A stretch of 64,000 nucleotides of DNA, taken from assembly GCF_000165425.1 (NCBI RefSeq), contig NW_001799641.1, positions 1 to 64,000 on the forward strand. Direction: 5' to 3'. Under the pieces are notes generated by a model. It did not search any database. It saw nothing but the letters and a program-made list of their open reading frames with translations, and was not told the DNA's origin. The stretch is from Paramecium tetraurelia (lineage: Eukaryota; Ciliophora; Oligohymenophorea; Peniculida; Parameciidae). The position numbers and the translations under genes are program-made. Position 1 is the first letter of the stretch. Every line of letters starts with the position of its first letter. Of the stretch, positions 12,442-26,800 are shown one piece after another.

Positions 12442-14171
12442 TCAGAATTAACTAAATTACTATTTTTTAAAATAATTTAGATTGTTGTCTTGTTTCTTCT
12501 AATCAATAGTGCACTAAATTCTTTTCTGTCTATATTAGGCTTCTGTTTTATATTTTGTAGTCCTGCTCTAATGAAAAGATACTGGTTTCGTATGGAAAGG
12601 ACTCAATCCTTGTGAATCGCTTTCAAGGATTCCACTCTATTTATATCGAGATTACTTTTGCTTAAGTTAATTTTTTGTATACTATATTTTGTATAAATCT
12701 ACAGTTTAGGTTTCTTTCTGAAGATCATTTTATGTCGGCAAAGGCTTAAGTAAAAATTTCATTTATTTATTGCCACAGCATTTTTATGGGCTAATGCTAC
12801 TACTACTACTATTTTTCGTATTTTGAGATAAGGAACTATCTAATCTTTTTATTTGAACCTTTTAGCTTCTTTCAGGATATTCTTTTGCAATTTTTAGATC
12901 TGGTAATAGATTATGCAGGAACAATTAATCTCCATTGTTATTTTCTTATCTTTCTATGCTTTTGATCATTATAGGAGAAATATTGGTAGAAGAATAGTCA
13001 CTCTACTTTGATTTCTAAATTTTTTTGTCTTATTTTAAGAAGTTTAATAAATTTGAAGTTTAATAGTAAGGGGAAGAATCCTAATTATCATCACTTACAT
13101 CAGTTTTAGTAAATTTTGATTAATTGTCAGATAAAGTATGATATTTTTATATTGATATTTTGACATTATTCTTGAGATGTATAATAATCATCAAACCTTA
13201 TATAAAAAGTATGGACTTCTATGTCAAAAGCCAAAGGTCAAACATTTCAGTGAAATTTTATGGAATCACCTACCTTTTCTCATCTATCCAAGGATGAAGC
13301 AAAGCTTAAAAAGCACTATATCTTTTAGTGGAATCAAATTCAGTCATTCTTTAGAACAAAGATATCTATTAACTATATTAAATCAATAAAAATACCGATC
13401 CATTTTTTGAAAGTTATCTATTGTATGAATTTTTTCCATATTTTTATTATTCTTAATTTTAACTATTTATAAAATATGTATGTTAACCCTTATTTAGCAA
13501 TTGATATAATATAACTCCTACACTCCACACATCTACATTCTAATTAAATAAAAATCATACTTTATTATACACTTTTTTTAATAATAACTCTGGAGCCATA
13601 TATGTTAAAGTACCACATTTCTTTTGCATTAATGCATATCGGTTATGATGAGAACTCAATCCAAAATCAGTAATTTTAACAATATTTGCTGCTTCTCCTA
13701 TAAGTATATTATCCGGTTTAAGTCTCTATGAACAAAGTGGTTATCATGAATATAAGATAGGGCACTCAAAATTCCTTAAATAATTTATTTAATTTCTTTA
13801 ATTTCAAACCATTAGTCATATTTTAACTTAGTATACATTAATTTTTATAATGATCCTCCATTTATAATTTCCATTTCTATCAAAATTTTAGTATCTGTTC
13901 TTTTAATATCGTAAAATTTGACTATATTTTAATGATTTAATTATGAAAAAATAGCAACCTCTTATTCAAGGGCTTCAAATCTTTTATAGTTGCTTTTGAG
14001 ATAATCTAAGTTACTTGTATACACAGCTACTTTTATTGCTACTAAAGCCTTTGAATTGTTATTGACTGCTTTAACAACCAATCCGAAAGCTCCTTATTCT
14101 AGTGTTTCAACATAAGTATAATAATCACTAAATCTATGTTAAAGGTCATTCTAATTTAAAATTTCTTCCAT
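12442..14171 (-). CDS. serine/threonine protein kinase, 1-nt frameshift in the catalytic loop
   Basis: Eukaryotic protein kinase, about 569 residues if the break is ignored. ATG at 14171 gives MEEILNQNDLQ. The glycine loop is EQGAFGLVVK and the ATP lysine lies in ALVAIKVA. The catalytic loop starts FVHRDL, where one base is missing: the plus strand has ccggttta at 13713-13720, and one more T is needed to read HRDLKPDNIL. Beyond it come ITDFGLSS, CGTLTYMAPELLLKK, NVDVWSVGVILYQLL and RMTEFDSTKRYSAFQALLHPW. A 21-nt intron with an in-frame TGA separates VYNK from NVDVW. The low-complexity Q/S/N tail runs on to TGA at 12442. Length minus the intron is one base short of a multiple of three, agreeing with a single deletion in an A run. 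Either a sequence error or a recent null allele. Group is CAMK/ULK-like; substrate unknown. Confidence 0.88.
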
Positions 14172-14334
14172 CTTTTTTTGAAGAAATTATTATAAATTAA
14201 ATATTTATTTAGATTTACTTCTTATATTTCATCTATTTTATTCAATTCAAGAATGAAATACATATTTTTTTTGTAAAAAGTGGTTATAATTTATATATCT
14301 ACTTGTTTACTGTTTAATAATCTCATTTATAATA

Positions 14335-15510
14335 TCAATCTTTTTTTTTAGTTCCTTATTTATCCTCAATCAGATCTTCTTAAATATCATCCTCAGTTAA
14401 GGTTCCGTATATAATTTTGTCTTCAGGTGCTATTTGATGTATTTCTTTCTCTAATTATTGTAATGAAACAGTGGCTGAACCTAAAACATATAAATTAATT
14501 TATACCTCTGGATTTTGGTTTAGATTATGATTCGTGATACTTCCAAGCAGAAAAGTAAATTTATTCAAATGTACTATTCACCTTCATATTCTCATTTTTA
14601 AATAAGGATTCATAGATAGCACTTACACTTTGGGTTGTCTCTTTAAAAGTGCCTATCCTTTTTTAAATCAATGCTTCGCCTTCTCCGATATCCTAAATAT
14701 ATTGCATCAAATGATATACAGAATCAAACTCATAAAGGCTATATTAATATTCTATAAATAGTTACTTTCTTTCGGTGCATATTGTAGGCAGGGTGAATTT
14801 TAATCTTGCTAACAAGTTTCCCATTTCTGTAATAGAAATGAAGGGAGACACATGTTATGAAACTCCTCCAAATCGTTCATTTTCAGCTAAAGAAAATGAG
14901 ATTCGCAATTCTTATAGAGTATCAGAACCAAATATTGATCCAACTAATGTACCATCTGGTTCTAAGCTTTCTAACCATTTTATTAAAACTACTTGCAAGT
15001 CATTTACCCAATGCAAATTCATATTTGATACTATTAATTGAAGATGGCCATCCAAGAAAGGCCAAAAATCCTCATCACAACAAATTGGAACCACTATTGT
15101 TTTATTGCCTTAAGAATTCATTTCAGAGACTTTCTAGATTTAAAATTTTCCTCTTAATTGTTCATCATTGTTAAGTTATTATAAGCTCTATTCCAAAAAA
15201 TCTAAGTCAATATCACATAAATATATGGTTTTAGGCTATAAATCTAGTATTATTAAAATTATAGACTGTTCGGTAAATTTTGTAAGAATTATGCAGCTCC
15301 TTATCCAAAGTAGGCGATATTGCCATCATATTATTTTCGAATAGAAGATAAATTGTCAGCCAATGTGAAGGTCGATTGTTTTAAAAATATATTTTCAATA
15401 TTTGATCTTAAAGCATATTATCTATTCATGATATGTTTATCTCTATCAAATATTTGTTTTGTTTTTATAGTATTTTATTTGCTAAAATAACTTGAAATTT
15501 TGAATAGCAT
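14335..15510 (-). CDS. NDUFAF5: mitochondrial complex I assembly factor, SAM-dependent (NDUFAF5-like)
   Basis: 375 residues, two introns (15244-15266, 23 nt; 14481-14505, 25 nt), length exact in frame. The start MLFKISSYFSKQ at 15510 is basic and amphipathic, like a mitochondrial presequence. The family signature is clear along the protein: FDRDKHIMNRQYALRS near the N-terminus, LIVSNMNLHWVNDLQ, SLEPDGTLVGSIFGSDTLQE, GGVSQHVSPFISITEMGNLL, AWKYHESQSKPKSRGSATVS. NDUFAF5 is known to hydroxylate an arginine of NDUFS7 during early complex I assembly in the matrix. SAM motif I is unusual (IAYFGQGAAQF instead of the LDLGCGRG type), though motif II (IYLCDIDLDFLEQ) is recognisable. Excising the second intron joins SRG to SATVS exactly as in animal homologues. 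It lies downstream of the hypothetical gene at 15753-16385 on the same strand. Confidence 0.93.
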
Positions 15511-15752
15511 CAATTATTAAAAATTAAAATAAGTATTTATTTTATAATTATTTGTTTAGATCAAATACCTGTACTTCCATTCTGATTTAATTGGATATAT
15601 TCTACTATTATAATAAAATATGTAAATTTCAAAATAGACCATGAAATTAGAAGAATAAATAATACATTCATTTAGATATTAAATACGTTATTTTAGTCAA
15701 CAATATTGTATTTTTGTAGTAATAGATTCATTGAACTGCTTTCAAATATTTT

Positions 15753-16385
15753 TCATTTCTCAAATTCTTCTATAATTTCTGCCACTAAACTGACTAATGT
15801 TGTTTATTTAATTTGATAAGCTTTGACTAAAATTCTAATTAAAATTGCAAAATCATTTTCATCAAATATCCGATTTTCAATGGCCAACTATTTGATCCAC
15901 CTTTTAAGTGGATATTGAGGGCCATGTAAACTATTAATAAAATTAATCCAAATAATTTAGGTTTTGGTGTTTTAAGGTATAAAATTTTCAACATCTATTT
16001 TAGGAGGAGGCATTATCTTCCCATTTTAGAGTTTATCTTATGTTGATTTTGATTTGATCATAGTTAATTTATTAAACATAGAATTTGAATTTAGACTTTA
16101 AGGAGAGGGCAATCTTCTGAAAAAATACGAAGGCTCTTTATTACTTCTATCTGTTAAGCATTCCTTGATGTTTTATAATTTTTTTCTGTGTATTGCCATA
16201 TTGAAATCATTTATTCTTGTAGAAATTGGAAGTTTTGAATTTTCATTCTTCTTTAGAAATGAAGTTTTAATCTCTGTATTCAAATGCCTTTCTTTAATCT
16301 ATTAAAGGCATAATCTATGACCCCATAATTAGGATAATATTAATTATCGCCCTCCCATATTCCGAGTGTCGGGAGTGAATTGCAT
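15753..16385 (-). CDS. hypothetical protein
   Basis: Single uninterrupted frame of 210 residues, from ATG at 16385 (MQFTPDTRNMGGRQ) to TGA at 15753-15755. Basic, with PPPKIDVENFIPQNTKT near residue 120 and a helical C-terminus (FAILIRILVKAYQIKQTTLV...EIIEEFEK). I recognise no family. Placement between the MORN gene (ends 16443) and NDUFAF5 (starts 15510), all on the minus strand, gives no functional hint. A competing frame near the 5' end reads well for about 30 codons (YYPNYGVIDYAFNRLKKG), so the N-terminus could be wrong or an intron missed. Confidence 0.55.
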
Positions 16386-16442
16386 ACGTTAATAAAATAT
16401 TATAAATTAATATTACAATATTAATAAATTTTGTTCGATTCT

Positions 16443-17625
16443 TCAAATTACTCTAGATCCATTATTCCATTCTTACTCTTCGTCCTAACCACCTTTCTAT
16501 TTTCTAATTCCTTTCCCGTGTTATTTATCATTTTACCATTCTCCAAAATAACTTGTTCCATCACTATAAAAGAATGTCCCATCCCCATTTCTAAGATCAT
16601 TTTGAAATTAACCTAAAAGATTCAATATTGTATTACCTTTGTAATATCTTCCATCAGGGTAAAATAATTCCCCTTGGCCATTCATCATACTATTCTTCCA
16701 ATTACCATTATATCTCCTCTTATCAGCCCAAGTAAAGGTTCCATATCCTAAAATTAAGGAAAATAGATTATACCTTCCATTTGATCATTTACTATACTAC
16801 CTTCATATATCGACCCATCTGTCCATTGAAATCGACCTGTTCCATATTTAACTCCATTATCATAGCTTCCTTCATACTTTGTTCCATCAGGCCATGTTTC
16901 TTTGCCAAAACCATTTTGTTTATTGTTTTTGAACTCACCTTCGTATTTTGTGCCATCAGCGTATTTATAGATTCCATTACCTTCCATATTGCCATTCTGA
17001 AACTCACCCTACTATGTTCTAGAGATTATTATATACATAAAAATCTCCAGATGCCATAACTAATCTCCCATGAAGATGTTAATAGTCTTAGAAAAAGTAA
17101 CCTTCGTATATAGAACCATCTGAATAAATCAATTTTCCTCTGCCTTCCCTCACACCATTCATCCATTATCCTTCATAAATCGAACCATCTTCTAAAAGCT
17201 GATATCAACTTAAATTTTACGTAAGGAGTTAAAGATCTAGATTTTTAGAATTTTTCATCGTATCTAGTATTGTAATTGTATTCTCCATATGCAAGTAATT
17301 TCTCTTTCACAAAATTGTTGCAGGACTCTACAGTTCCATTATAAGGTTTTATATTTTCATTTTTTGGTTTTGTATTTTCCATTTACTCTTTTTCTTGCTC
17401 AGCCTAGATATTTGAATTGTAACTTACCTCCTTTCTTGCTTTCATTCCTCTAAATCCTGATTAAATTTTAATCACATTTTATTCATCATATGATGATAAT
17501 GGCATTGCCTCGGCTTAAACTTCTTCAGGCTTAACCTTTTCTTGAAGTTAACCTTCTTCAAAGCACATACTTCCTCGTTAATCGATTTCTGTTGAGACTG
17601 GATGTTGTGAAATGCAAGGACCCAT
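16443..17625 (-). CDS. MORN-repeat protein with lipidation-type N-terminus
   Basis: 360 residues, four introns (17199-17220, 17009-17036, 16748-16773, 16613-16636; 22, 28, 26 and 24 nt), length in frame. The N-terminus MGPCISQHP (ATG at 17625) has Gly2 and Cys4, the pattern for myristoylation plus palmitoylation. An IQ-like stretch (NVIKIQSGFRGMKARKE) suggests calmodulin binding. From about residue 140 onward there are eight or so MORN units of about 23 residues, such as GQWMNGVREGRGKLIYSDG and GEFKNNKQNGFGKETWPDG. MORN repeats are membrane or cytoskeleton associated in protists. Each intron falls inside a repeat and restores its register, which makes the model strong. A second MORN gene lies at 39416-40404. 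Confidence 0.92.
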
Positions 17626-18436
17626 TAATATTAGTAAATTATAAATTCAATGAAAAGAACCAAATATTTCACCTGTTAGAATTAACTTACTTCGAAAAAA
17701 CAATATGAACCGGATGGGATTTAATTAATTGATTCATACATCTAATAAAATAATTTGAAAATTAAATGATTAGTTATTTATTAATCCCTGTTCAAGCAAA
17801 AACGCTTACTAGGGCAAACGAGATTTATTAAATAATTTATTAAAAGAAATAATTTTTCATTTTAATTTATCATAATAATCTCAGTGCATTTGTTAGCTTC
17901 AAAATAATAGAGTCCTCCCCATTAGTAATTAAATAATTAATGTATGAGCAAAATGGGTTCATATCTCAAAATCTCAATCAAAGAATAGGATCAAAATTTA
18001 GGACTTGAAACATTAACTATAAGTTCTTTATTCATCATTTATCATTAACATCCAATAAATCAAATTTTTCAATCTAAATTATGATAATTTGATACTTTAA
18101 TTGAATCGACTAATTCCTATGTCCTTTTGCCTTCTTACTTCTATAATTAAAAGTTCATACGCATATCTAAATTTGATTAGAGATTATTTTAATATAGATC
18201 ATTACTATAGAGGGGGCTTCTATTGAGATTTTTCATGTTGAATTGCAAATATCTTTTGATTTGATTATTGAATTATTTAGCCTCTCTAATTTTACCTTAA
18301 CTCCAAATTAGTAACAATATTTAAATTGTAAATCAGATAGGGCTTTGTAAGAAAGATATCTACTGATTTTGTGAGGTAATTGGTTGCAAATGATGAATTA
18401 ATTTGACATATAAATCGATATATGATATATATAGAA
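17626..18436. other. intergenic, no gene seen
   Basis: About 810 bp between the MORN gene start and the TPR gene stop, both on the minus strand. Very AT-rich. I found no open frame with ciliate coding character in either direction. It should include the MORN gene promoter. Confidence 0.4.
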
Positions 18437-21400
18437 TCATTTTAATTTTGCTAATCGTTATTCGACAATCCTATCAAGTCTCAGTTATTATTTGAGTAAT
18501 TCAATATCTTTTTTATAATTAGTTTGATATGTTGTTGAATCATCTTAATGTCGTTATTCTATAGTAATTTTATCATCATTAATGGAAATTTAATGTCTAG
18601 AGATAAGATTAATAAGCTACTATTCTGAATTCTCGTCGTCATTTTCTTCTTCTTGGTTATGATCAATCTATGATTTTTGGCTTTCACTTCTTAAATCTAA
18701 CTCAACCTATTGAACATTTTCGGTGAATATCACTCCATCAGGATTCCTTCTAATCCATGGCGCTTCCGGCTTGTTGTCCACGTCTGTAGACTATACTATT
18801 GTAATCGAATAATTAGAATTACTTGAACTCCTTCAATTAATTTATTATCAAACTCTGGATTCATAGAGGGAGGAGTTATTCTAGGTAAACAGAACGATAG
18901 TCTGGTTTCTAAATTTCCAATTTTAAAAGTTGGGAAAATGCAGCATAATCTATTAGAGTAGGGAAAAATGGTTGCACTTTTATGTTAATTTGAGTCTAGT
19001 GCTGCAAGAAAATCTCGAATTGTAGTTTCAAATGATTCCTAAAGCTAATCAGCTAATTAATTTAATAATTCTTTTCCTTTTCTCTTTTATTTATTCTTAA
19101 AAAATATATATATAATTTACTAAAATTGTAGCAATAGCAACATTGTAATAGTATTCGTACATATTATATGTTCTATCCTCAAATTCCAACTCATCTAATT
19201 CACTGATTAATCTCTCCTGTTGTTCTTGCTATGAAATTAATGAATTATTAGACTATTAACTAAACTCTTTTATTTATTATTTCAATCCATACGATTTCGT
19301 CCATAACTCCATAGCTTTTTTATAGTTTCCTAAGTAGAATTTCATTATTCCTCTATAAAATATTAGATCTGATGTTAAAAACACATGACCATCTGATCCT
19401 AAAACAATCAATTTTTTAAGCATCTAAGATGCTAATCTGTAATTGACTGATTTATTTGATCCTTGAGATAACTTAAGAATCATCATAGATTGGGATTCAT
19501 CTGGACCTACTGTTGATGTTTTCAAGGCTAATAAGCATTCTTTATCAATGTAGCTTTTCTTATCTCCAGTCAATTCTATTATCCTATTTAGATCTGACAT
19601 TGCATAATTTAATTCTTTTTAAATGATGTAACACAGTGCTCTGTATCTTAATAATTAAACATTATTGTGAATATCTGGAGAGTGGGAATAAGTTTTGATT
19701 GCGTGTTCATAAGCTCCAATTAAAAATAATAAATTTCCTGCCCATAAATGAATATCAGGATCTTTGGGTTTAAGTGAAATATAAGTTTGCAAATCATTAA
19801 ATGCAGCAGTTCTATCCCCTAACAATGTAAATACTTTGGCTCTATTTAAATATGCTTCAGCAAATTTTGAGTCCCAATTGATGACAATAGTGAAATCATT
19901 TAATGCTTATTGAGGATTGTCCAAACAGGCCCTTACTAATCCTCTTGCATAAACATACTTAGCTACTCGATCTTCATTTTTCTCCACTGCTTTTGTTAAA
20001 TCAGATAATGCCAAATCTATTTATCCAAAATAAAATCTTAAAATTCCTCTATGATAAAGAAGGTTAGAATTCTAATCATTTAAAGTTACTGCTTTATCTA
20101 AATGCTTTAAAGCGTTTTTAATATACTTATCCTTGTCCTTTGGCATATGTTTGTTAATAAATTATATCAGAGTCAAGGACTTATAAAAATGAGGCTCCAT
20201 TTTACCAGGAAACAACTTGGATGCTTTCTGAAATTGTGATTATGCTTTTTCAAATTGGCTGGATTAGGACATTACAATTCCTTCACATATGATCTTATTA
20301 TATAATGATGGTTAATCTAATTCTTAAAAGTTTTAAACATAAATCAAGTCATTTAATGCTTTTTAGAATTTATTTAAACAAATAAAACCTAAAATATTCA
20401 ATAACATTACCATAGGCTCTATAAAGAAAGATAATCTTCTTGATGAACTCTCCCAATTAATAATTATTAATTAATTATGTGAATACATTTACACCTTCTT
20501 AATATTTTCTTTTCATTAAGAATATCACTCCTTCTGTGAATTATCTTAATTTCATAATTGATTCTTTATCAACCTCTAAATGATCCTCTCTTTATAATGT
20601 ATAATATGCAGAATAGAAATCCTTTTAATCAATTTTAATTTTGGCTATTTCTTACAACGATTTTGTTACTGCTTTCCTACTATTATTTTATTTAATTGAT
20701 TATTCAAAGCTCAAAATAGCTTCATTTAATTATCCTTTATTTATAAAAATTTAGCCTTTCATGAAGAGTGCTTCTGAACTATTGGGGTCATTCATTAAAA
20801 TTAAATTGATAGCTTCCATGGCCCTATCTAAAGACTATAACTCAATATAGCAATATATTTTTCTCATTAAAATTATTTCATTTTCTGGAATAGTTTCATA
20901 AACATTCAATGCTTCAGCTATTTTACCACTCAATCTTAAGCAATCTGCTCTACCTAACGTACCTTAAAATGATATTTAATCATTCTCTAGGACACTTGCC
21001 TGATTGAAATCCTGTAAAGCTAACTAATATTTTTTTATTTTCATTAATAATTTTCCTTTATGAATTAATGCATCATAATAAGTTGGTTATAATTTTGAAT
21101 ATTTTTTAGATAAAAATTCTTTTAATACAACTATTGCATCACTGTAGTTCCCAATTTTTTTTAAACACAATGCTTATAAAATTACTGTATTTCCATTTAA
21201 ATCCCCTGATTGTCTTGCTCTCGAAAACTAATTAACTGCTTAATCATATTGGCGACAATTCATATGAATTAAACCCTTAAAGTAAGCAATTTCTTTTATG
21301 TATTCTGGATTTATTTGAGGTTAATCAATCTCCTCCAAATCTTTTAAGGCCTCTGAAAATTTTTATGCCTTTATCAGCTTTTCACAATTTAATATTCTTT

Positions 21401-21787
21401 TCGCGGGAGATTATGAGAAATATTGATGAACATGGTGTTCGCTTGTAGTGCTATTAGGGTGTAATTTGCTAAATTTAAAATTTAATTGTTATACTTCTGT
21501 AAAGATGATTTTCGGGTAGATAACTAAATCGTCTTCAGGTTTTTTGTATTAAAAGAACTGTTTAATGAGGCTTTATGATTAGTCATTGACTTATTTTTCT
21601 TATTATTAACTATACTCCCTGATTTTCTTTTTGAATCGTCATTTCTAGATTGAACATTCCGATGATCAACATCTTCAGTTTTCAAATAACGATTTTGGCT
21701 TCTTCTTATAGTTTATTACTGTCTGCCTTCCCACATTGAAGGGGTGAAACATTTCCTTCTTGGAGATAAACTACTTCTAACAAGCAT
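18437..21787 (-). CDS. large TPR-repeat protein
   Basis: 1081 residues with four introns (21469-21494, 20389-20410, 19096-19120, 18791-18822; 26, 22, 25 and 32 nt). Length minus introns is an exact multiple of three. ATG at 21787 gives MLVRSSLSPRRKCF. A basic, disordered first 130 residues is followed by many tetratricopeptide units of about 34 residues, e.g. EALKDLEEID, YDQAVNQFSRARQSGDLNG, RKPWKC-free helices such as AEAYLNRAKVFTLLGDRTAA and QIDLALSDLTKAVEKNEDR. TPR arrays serve as protein-binding scaffolds. The style (long cytoplasmic TPR array, acidic glutamine-rich tail STDVDNKPEAPWIRR...) is common among ciliate scaffold proteins, and I cannot name the partner. The 32-nt intron near the 3' end contains an internal alternative TAG acceptor 27 nt in, which would lead to an early TGA. 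Confidence 0.88.
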
Positions 21788-22871
21788 AATTTTTGTTAGT
21801 TATTTAACTTTTAATATATATAAAATTTGAAATCTAATTTACATTTCCATTATAATTAGTTAGTTTATATTCAAAGATTTAAAAATTCAAATGGCACTTC
21901 ATCTACCAAGAGAACAGAATTTCACAATTATTGAAATAAAAATCATTTAACAAAGTTACCTTCAAAGTTATCTAGGCAATAGCTTTCTATTGTAAGTAAT
22001 TAAATGACATTTTACTATAAAATTTATCATTTATTTATGAAGATTTTGCAATTTGTAAATAAGGAACACCTTTTTTTCAAGCTTTTTATGAGAAATATTA
22101 GGAATTTATTGTTTAAAATAATTTTAACAATTGGATTTTGTAAACCCTTCAATCAGTATGATTAATTTTGTATTAATAATCGATATTTGTTTATAAACTA
22201 CAATTGTCATTATAAATCTCTACAAGTACACTATTAAACAATAAAAAGTTCTTTAGAAATCGACTTTATTTTCTTTGAACCCAATTAATAATTATATTAG
22301 ATATTCTAATTATTGATTATATAATATTATCAGTCCATTTTATTATTTTATCAATATATAATTATAATATTAGAGTGCTCTCCAAGAAGTGGTGTTCTCA
22401 TTTAAATCTCTTATAGTCATTTATTTATTTTAATGTCATTGAATTCCTATTAAAAATCTTCTCAGTGATTCGTATGATATTGTGTTAACTAAATCTATGA
22501 TGGTCAAGAAAATTCTAGTACGTAGCATGATGTAATCAGGTGACTTGTAGATCGCTTATAAATTTTCATTTATTGCAGGCATCTATAGTATTCCATATTT
22601 GCTTCTATTTTTATAAAAAGTAAAATTATGAAAATGTTATGAATTTCGTAATATAATTTGTTTGGCAAATCAAACTTTGAGTTGATTTGCAGAGAACATT
22701 GAGCTAGTAAACCTTTACTTGATAATATAGAAAAAAGATATTTCTAAATTTTTAATTAATTAGCATCATAAAATTACATAATCAAAATGACATCATCAAT
22801 TCTTATTTTAATGTCATCATCGAGGAGTTTAAAGCGGAGCGAATAAAAATTGAAAGATTTAATTTATTATT
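21788..22871. other. divergent intergenic region, no gene seen
   Basis: About 1.1 kb between divergently transcribed TPR (-) and protease (+) genes, so it must hold both promoters. Very AT-rich, with A/T homopolymers. No open frame with coding character found. Confidence 0.45.
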
Positions 22872-23801
<930 letters not shown>

Positions 23802-23833
23802 GATAATATTTACATAAATTTAAATAATAATAA

Positions 23834-26800
23834 TCATAAAGTAGACATAAATCTTTATAAAGCTTGTTTCTATAATCCAATATTTACAATAAAACTAAAA
23901 TGAGGACATTATTATTCTATCTCAGTAAAATAAATCTTTGTTTCTCTTAACTGGATCTTGCCCTTTATTTATTAATAGTAGATATGAACTTTTTGATGTC
24001 CTAAAAAAGTTGTAAAATAATTAATGTGCTATTTTTATAAGCCATAAATGTCAATCCGTCAGTATTTTCTTACACTTATTTTGTTTCTTCTAAAATATGG
24101 GATTGTTGTTAATATATTTTTATTGATAGCAAGACCCAAAAAGTTTTATGATTTTATCTTAAACCCAATATATTCACATATTTATTTCAAATCACTTAAG
24201 GATAATTTTGCATTCATGTAATTAGTCTAATATTTAAAATAACCATCTGCAATGAATAAGTTTAGAATTTCCCTTAAATTTATTTGTTTTTAGCAATAAA
24301 ATATTGGCGATTCACTTTAATAGCCCAAAACTCTGATTGAAAGATTAAACATGGATGAATTAGCATAATTAATAGATTCAAAAGCAACAAACGGATTATC
24401 TTTTCCAATATCTAAACTCATGTAATCTAAAAAGAATTAAATTGTATATAGTCCAATCTTATCAATTTTAAGCTGCATTTTATGGATAAATTCTTTGAGA
24501 TTAGCTTTAAACGCAAAATCAAGACAAATTTAAGAACTATCTTAAAATTATGATTTTATGGTTATAACCTATTTGTCCTTTATCAGTGTTTAATAATTAC
24601 TTGATAAATTCTTAAAATGATTTAAAAGTTCTTGGTTTTCCATCGATTCGTTCTTTTTCTTTTAAATATAATTTTTTCCAATCTATTTAAAAGAGTTCAC
24701 ATTAGCATTAGTATCTTGCTCCAATTATTCTATCAAGGTTTTCTCTAAATAATTTTTATTTTGTGCTTCACTTTCAATTCTAATATTGAATGGATCTTTT
24801 AAACTTAATCTCAATAATTTTATAAGTTAAGTCCAAACATTAGCTCAACTCTCATTTTATCACACTTGTTATTAGTCTTACTTTTATTTTAAAATAATTG
24901 CTTATTAATCAATCTTCTTTTTAAACTATTATTAAGTTCTCTAGTAAACTCAAAAAATTTATGTAGATTAATAAAAGTTTATTATTTATTCATAATTAAT
25001 TTATTAGTTGTAAATTTTCTAAGGTAAACAGATTTCCTTTGCATTTTAGTTTATTCAAATAAAATTGAAAACATTTCTTAAGTTTCCAAACTAGCTAAAT
25101 CTACAAAATTAATAGTTCCAAGTAGATACCTACTTGTTTTAGGAACATATATTTGAATAATCCAAACATCTATAATAAATGACTATAAATAGTAACAACA
25201 CCATATTCTACTGGCCCACTCTTGAAATTACATAATTAAGAATTCTTCACACCAACACGAAACTTTTTAATAAAATGTCCAATCACCCTAGCATCTTTTA
25301 AATATGTTTCACAATAATTCTTAGACTTACTCCTTCAAATCATAAAATAATTTCACAAACTAACAATTACTATGTCTTTCCAATAAATTCAAGTTGTTAA
25401 TTTGAATGATATATCCTTTTGGGGACTACTGATAGAGATACTTCTTAGATACACAATAAAGTTTATCTAGTTTTTTTTGATAAAAAGTAACTATATCTAA
25501 ATTTTCTTTCTGTATAAGTATTGTTCAAAATAATCACAGTCATTTTCTAAATAAATTTATCATCGAAGTAGTAAATTGATTAATGTTATTCAATGTTAAT
25601 TTTGAATAATTCGAGAAAATATCATTTTAAATGAAGAAGTTTTAGATGATAACAATTCTAATTATAAATTTACATACAGCATTTCACCATCAAAATAATA
25701 TATTCGTTCATTTCCTTTCTAATCAAAAATAAAATTATCTAATTTTTTATTAAAACTGTAATATATAGATGTATGGCAATAAATTATTAGTTTCTGTTAA
25801 TGAAGAATCTGTAATGATTTGAATTAAAATGATTTGTCATATCTTTGTGTTTACTCAATATCATAGTTTTTAACGTGAGATGGCATATAATTAAATGCTT
25901 TTTTCTTCCTTTTACATTAATTTTAAAGACATTTTCTTTAGTTTTCAATTGATTATCATTTTTCAAAATAATTTTATTTTAAATTAAGTTAAGTTCAAAG
26001 TAAGTAAACAAAAATAGACTTAATGATTCAAATCTAATATTCTATAATTGTTGTGGATCTTTCTCAAGATATTCTAATAATTAATGGTATAATGAAATCT
26101 ATAAAGAATAAGGCTCAGTAAGTAAATTGCTTTTAATATTATCAACAACCTTTTCCTTATTAAATAAATATGAAGAAACTTTTAATTCAAAATATTATCT
26201 TTGTATTCGCTATCCAAATACTTGAGGAATATTGAGTGAGTTGCCTTTTTTCCTCTCTGGACTAAGTATATCATTTAAATGGTATTTTAAATCTTTAGAT
26301 ATTCCTATTTCCAATGTTAGTAAAACAAATTTTTAAAAGCATTTCTTAAAAATCAGATTTATACATTTTAGATAATCTAATAACAGTTGAAAATATCTTT
26401 TAAGAAATTCCTTTAAGATTCACTGATGGTCCTCCATCTATCATAAATTATCTAGAAGTACAAATAAACCTAAACAATAGAATACTATTTTTATTTTTCT
26501 ATTTATTTACTAAGTAATCCTGCAATTCCTTATCTGTAATATTATCAATAATATTTGACTATTTGTTATGAAAATGCATTTTTTCAATTCTTTAATATGA
26601 TATTCATACGAGATTATCTTATTTATCAAATTCATGTTTATGTAATTGAATGTTGTCTAATTAATATTCGGTAGAATTTCATATGCATAGCCACAAATCT
26701 TTTTTATCTTACTTATCTAGGGTTAATGAAATTAACAAAGATAACTTTAAACATAAGAACAAATATTGATATCTTCAGCATTAATTTTAACCTTTGCTCT

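Noticed and set aside
12605..12631. Perfect 8-bp hairpin (AATCCTTG / CAAGGATT, 11-nt loop), possible ncRNA or terminator
   Set aside because: It lies inside the glutamine/serine-rich C-terminal coding part of the minus-strand kinase and has no other RNA-gene signs.
14775..15174. Plus-strand open frames of 88 and 105 codons
   Set aside because: They are antisense to conserved NDUFAF5 segments, which carry the homology.
16781..17059. Plus-strand 92-codon frame and an overlapping minus-strand frame
   Set aside because: Both are shadows of MORN repeats read in the wrong register; the true exons continue across four introns.
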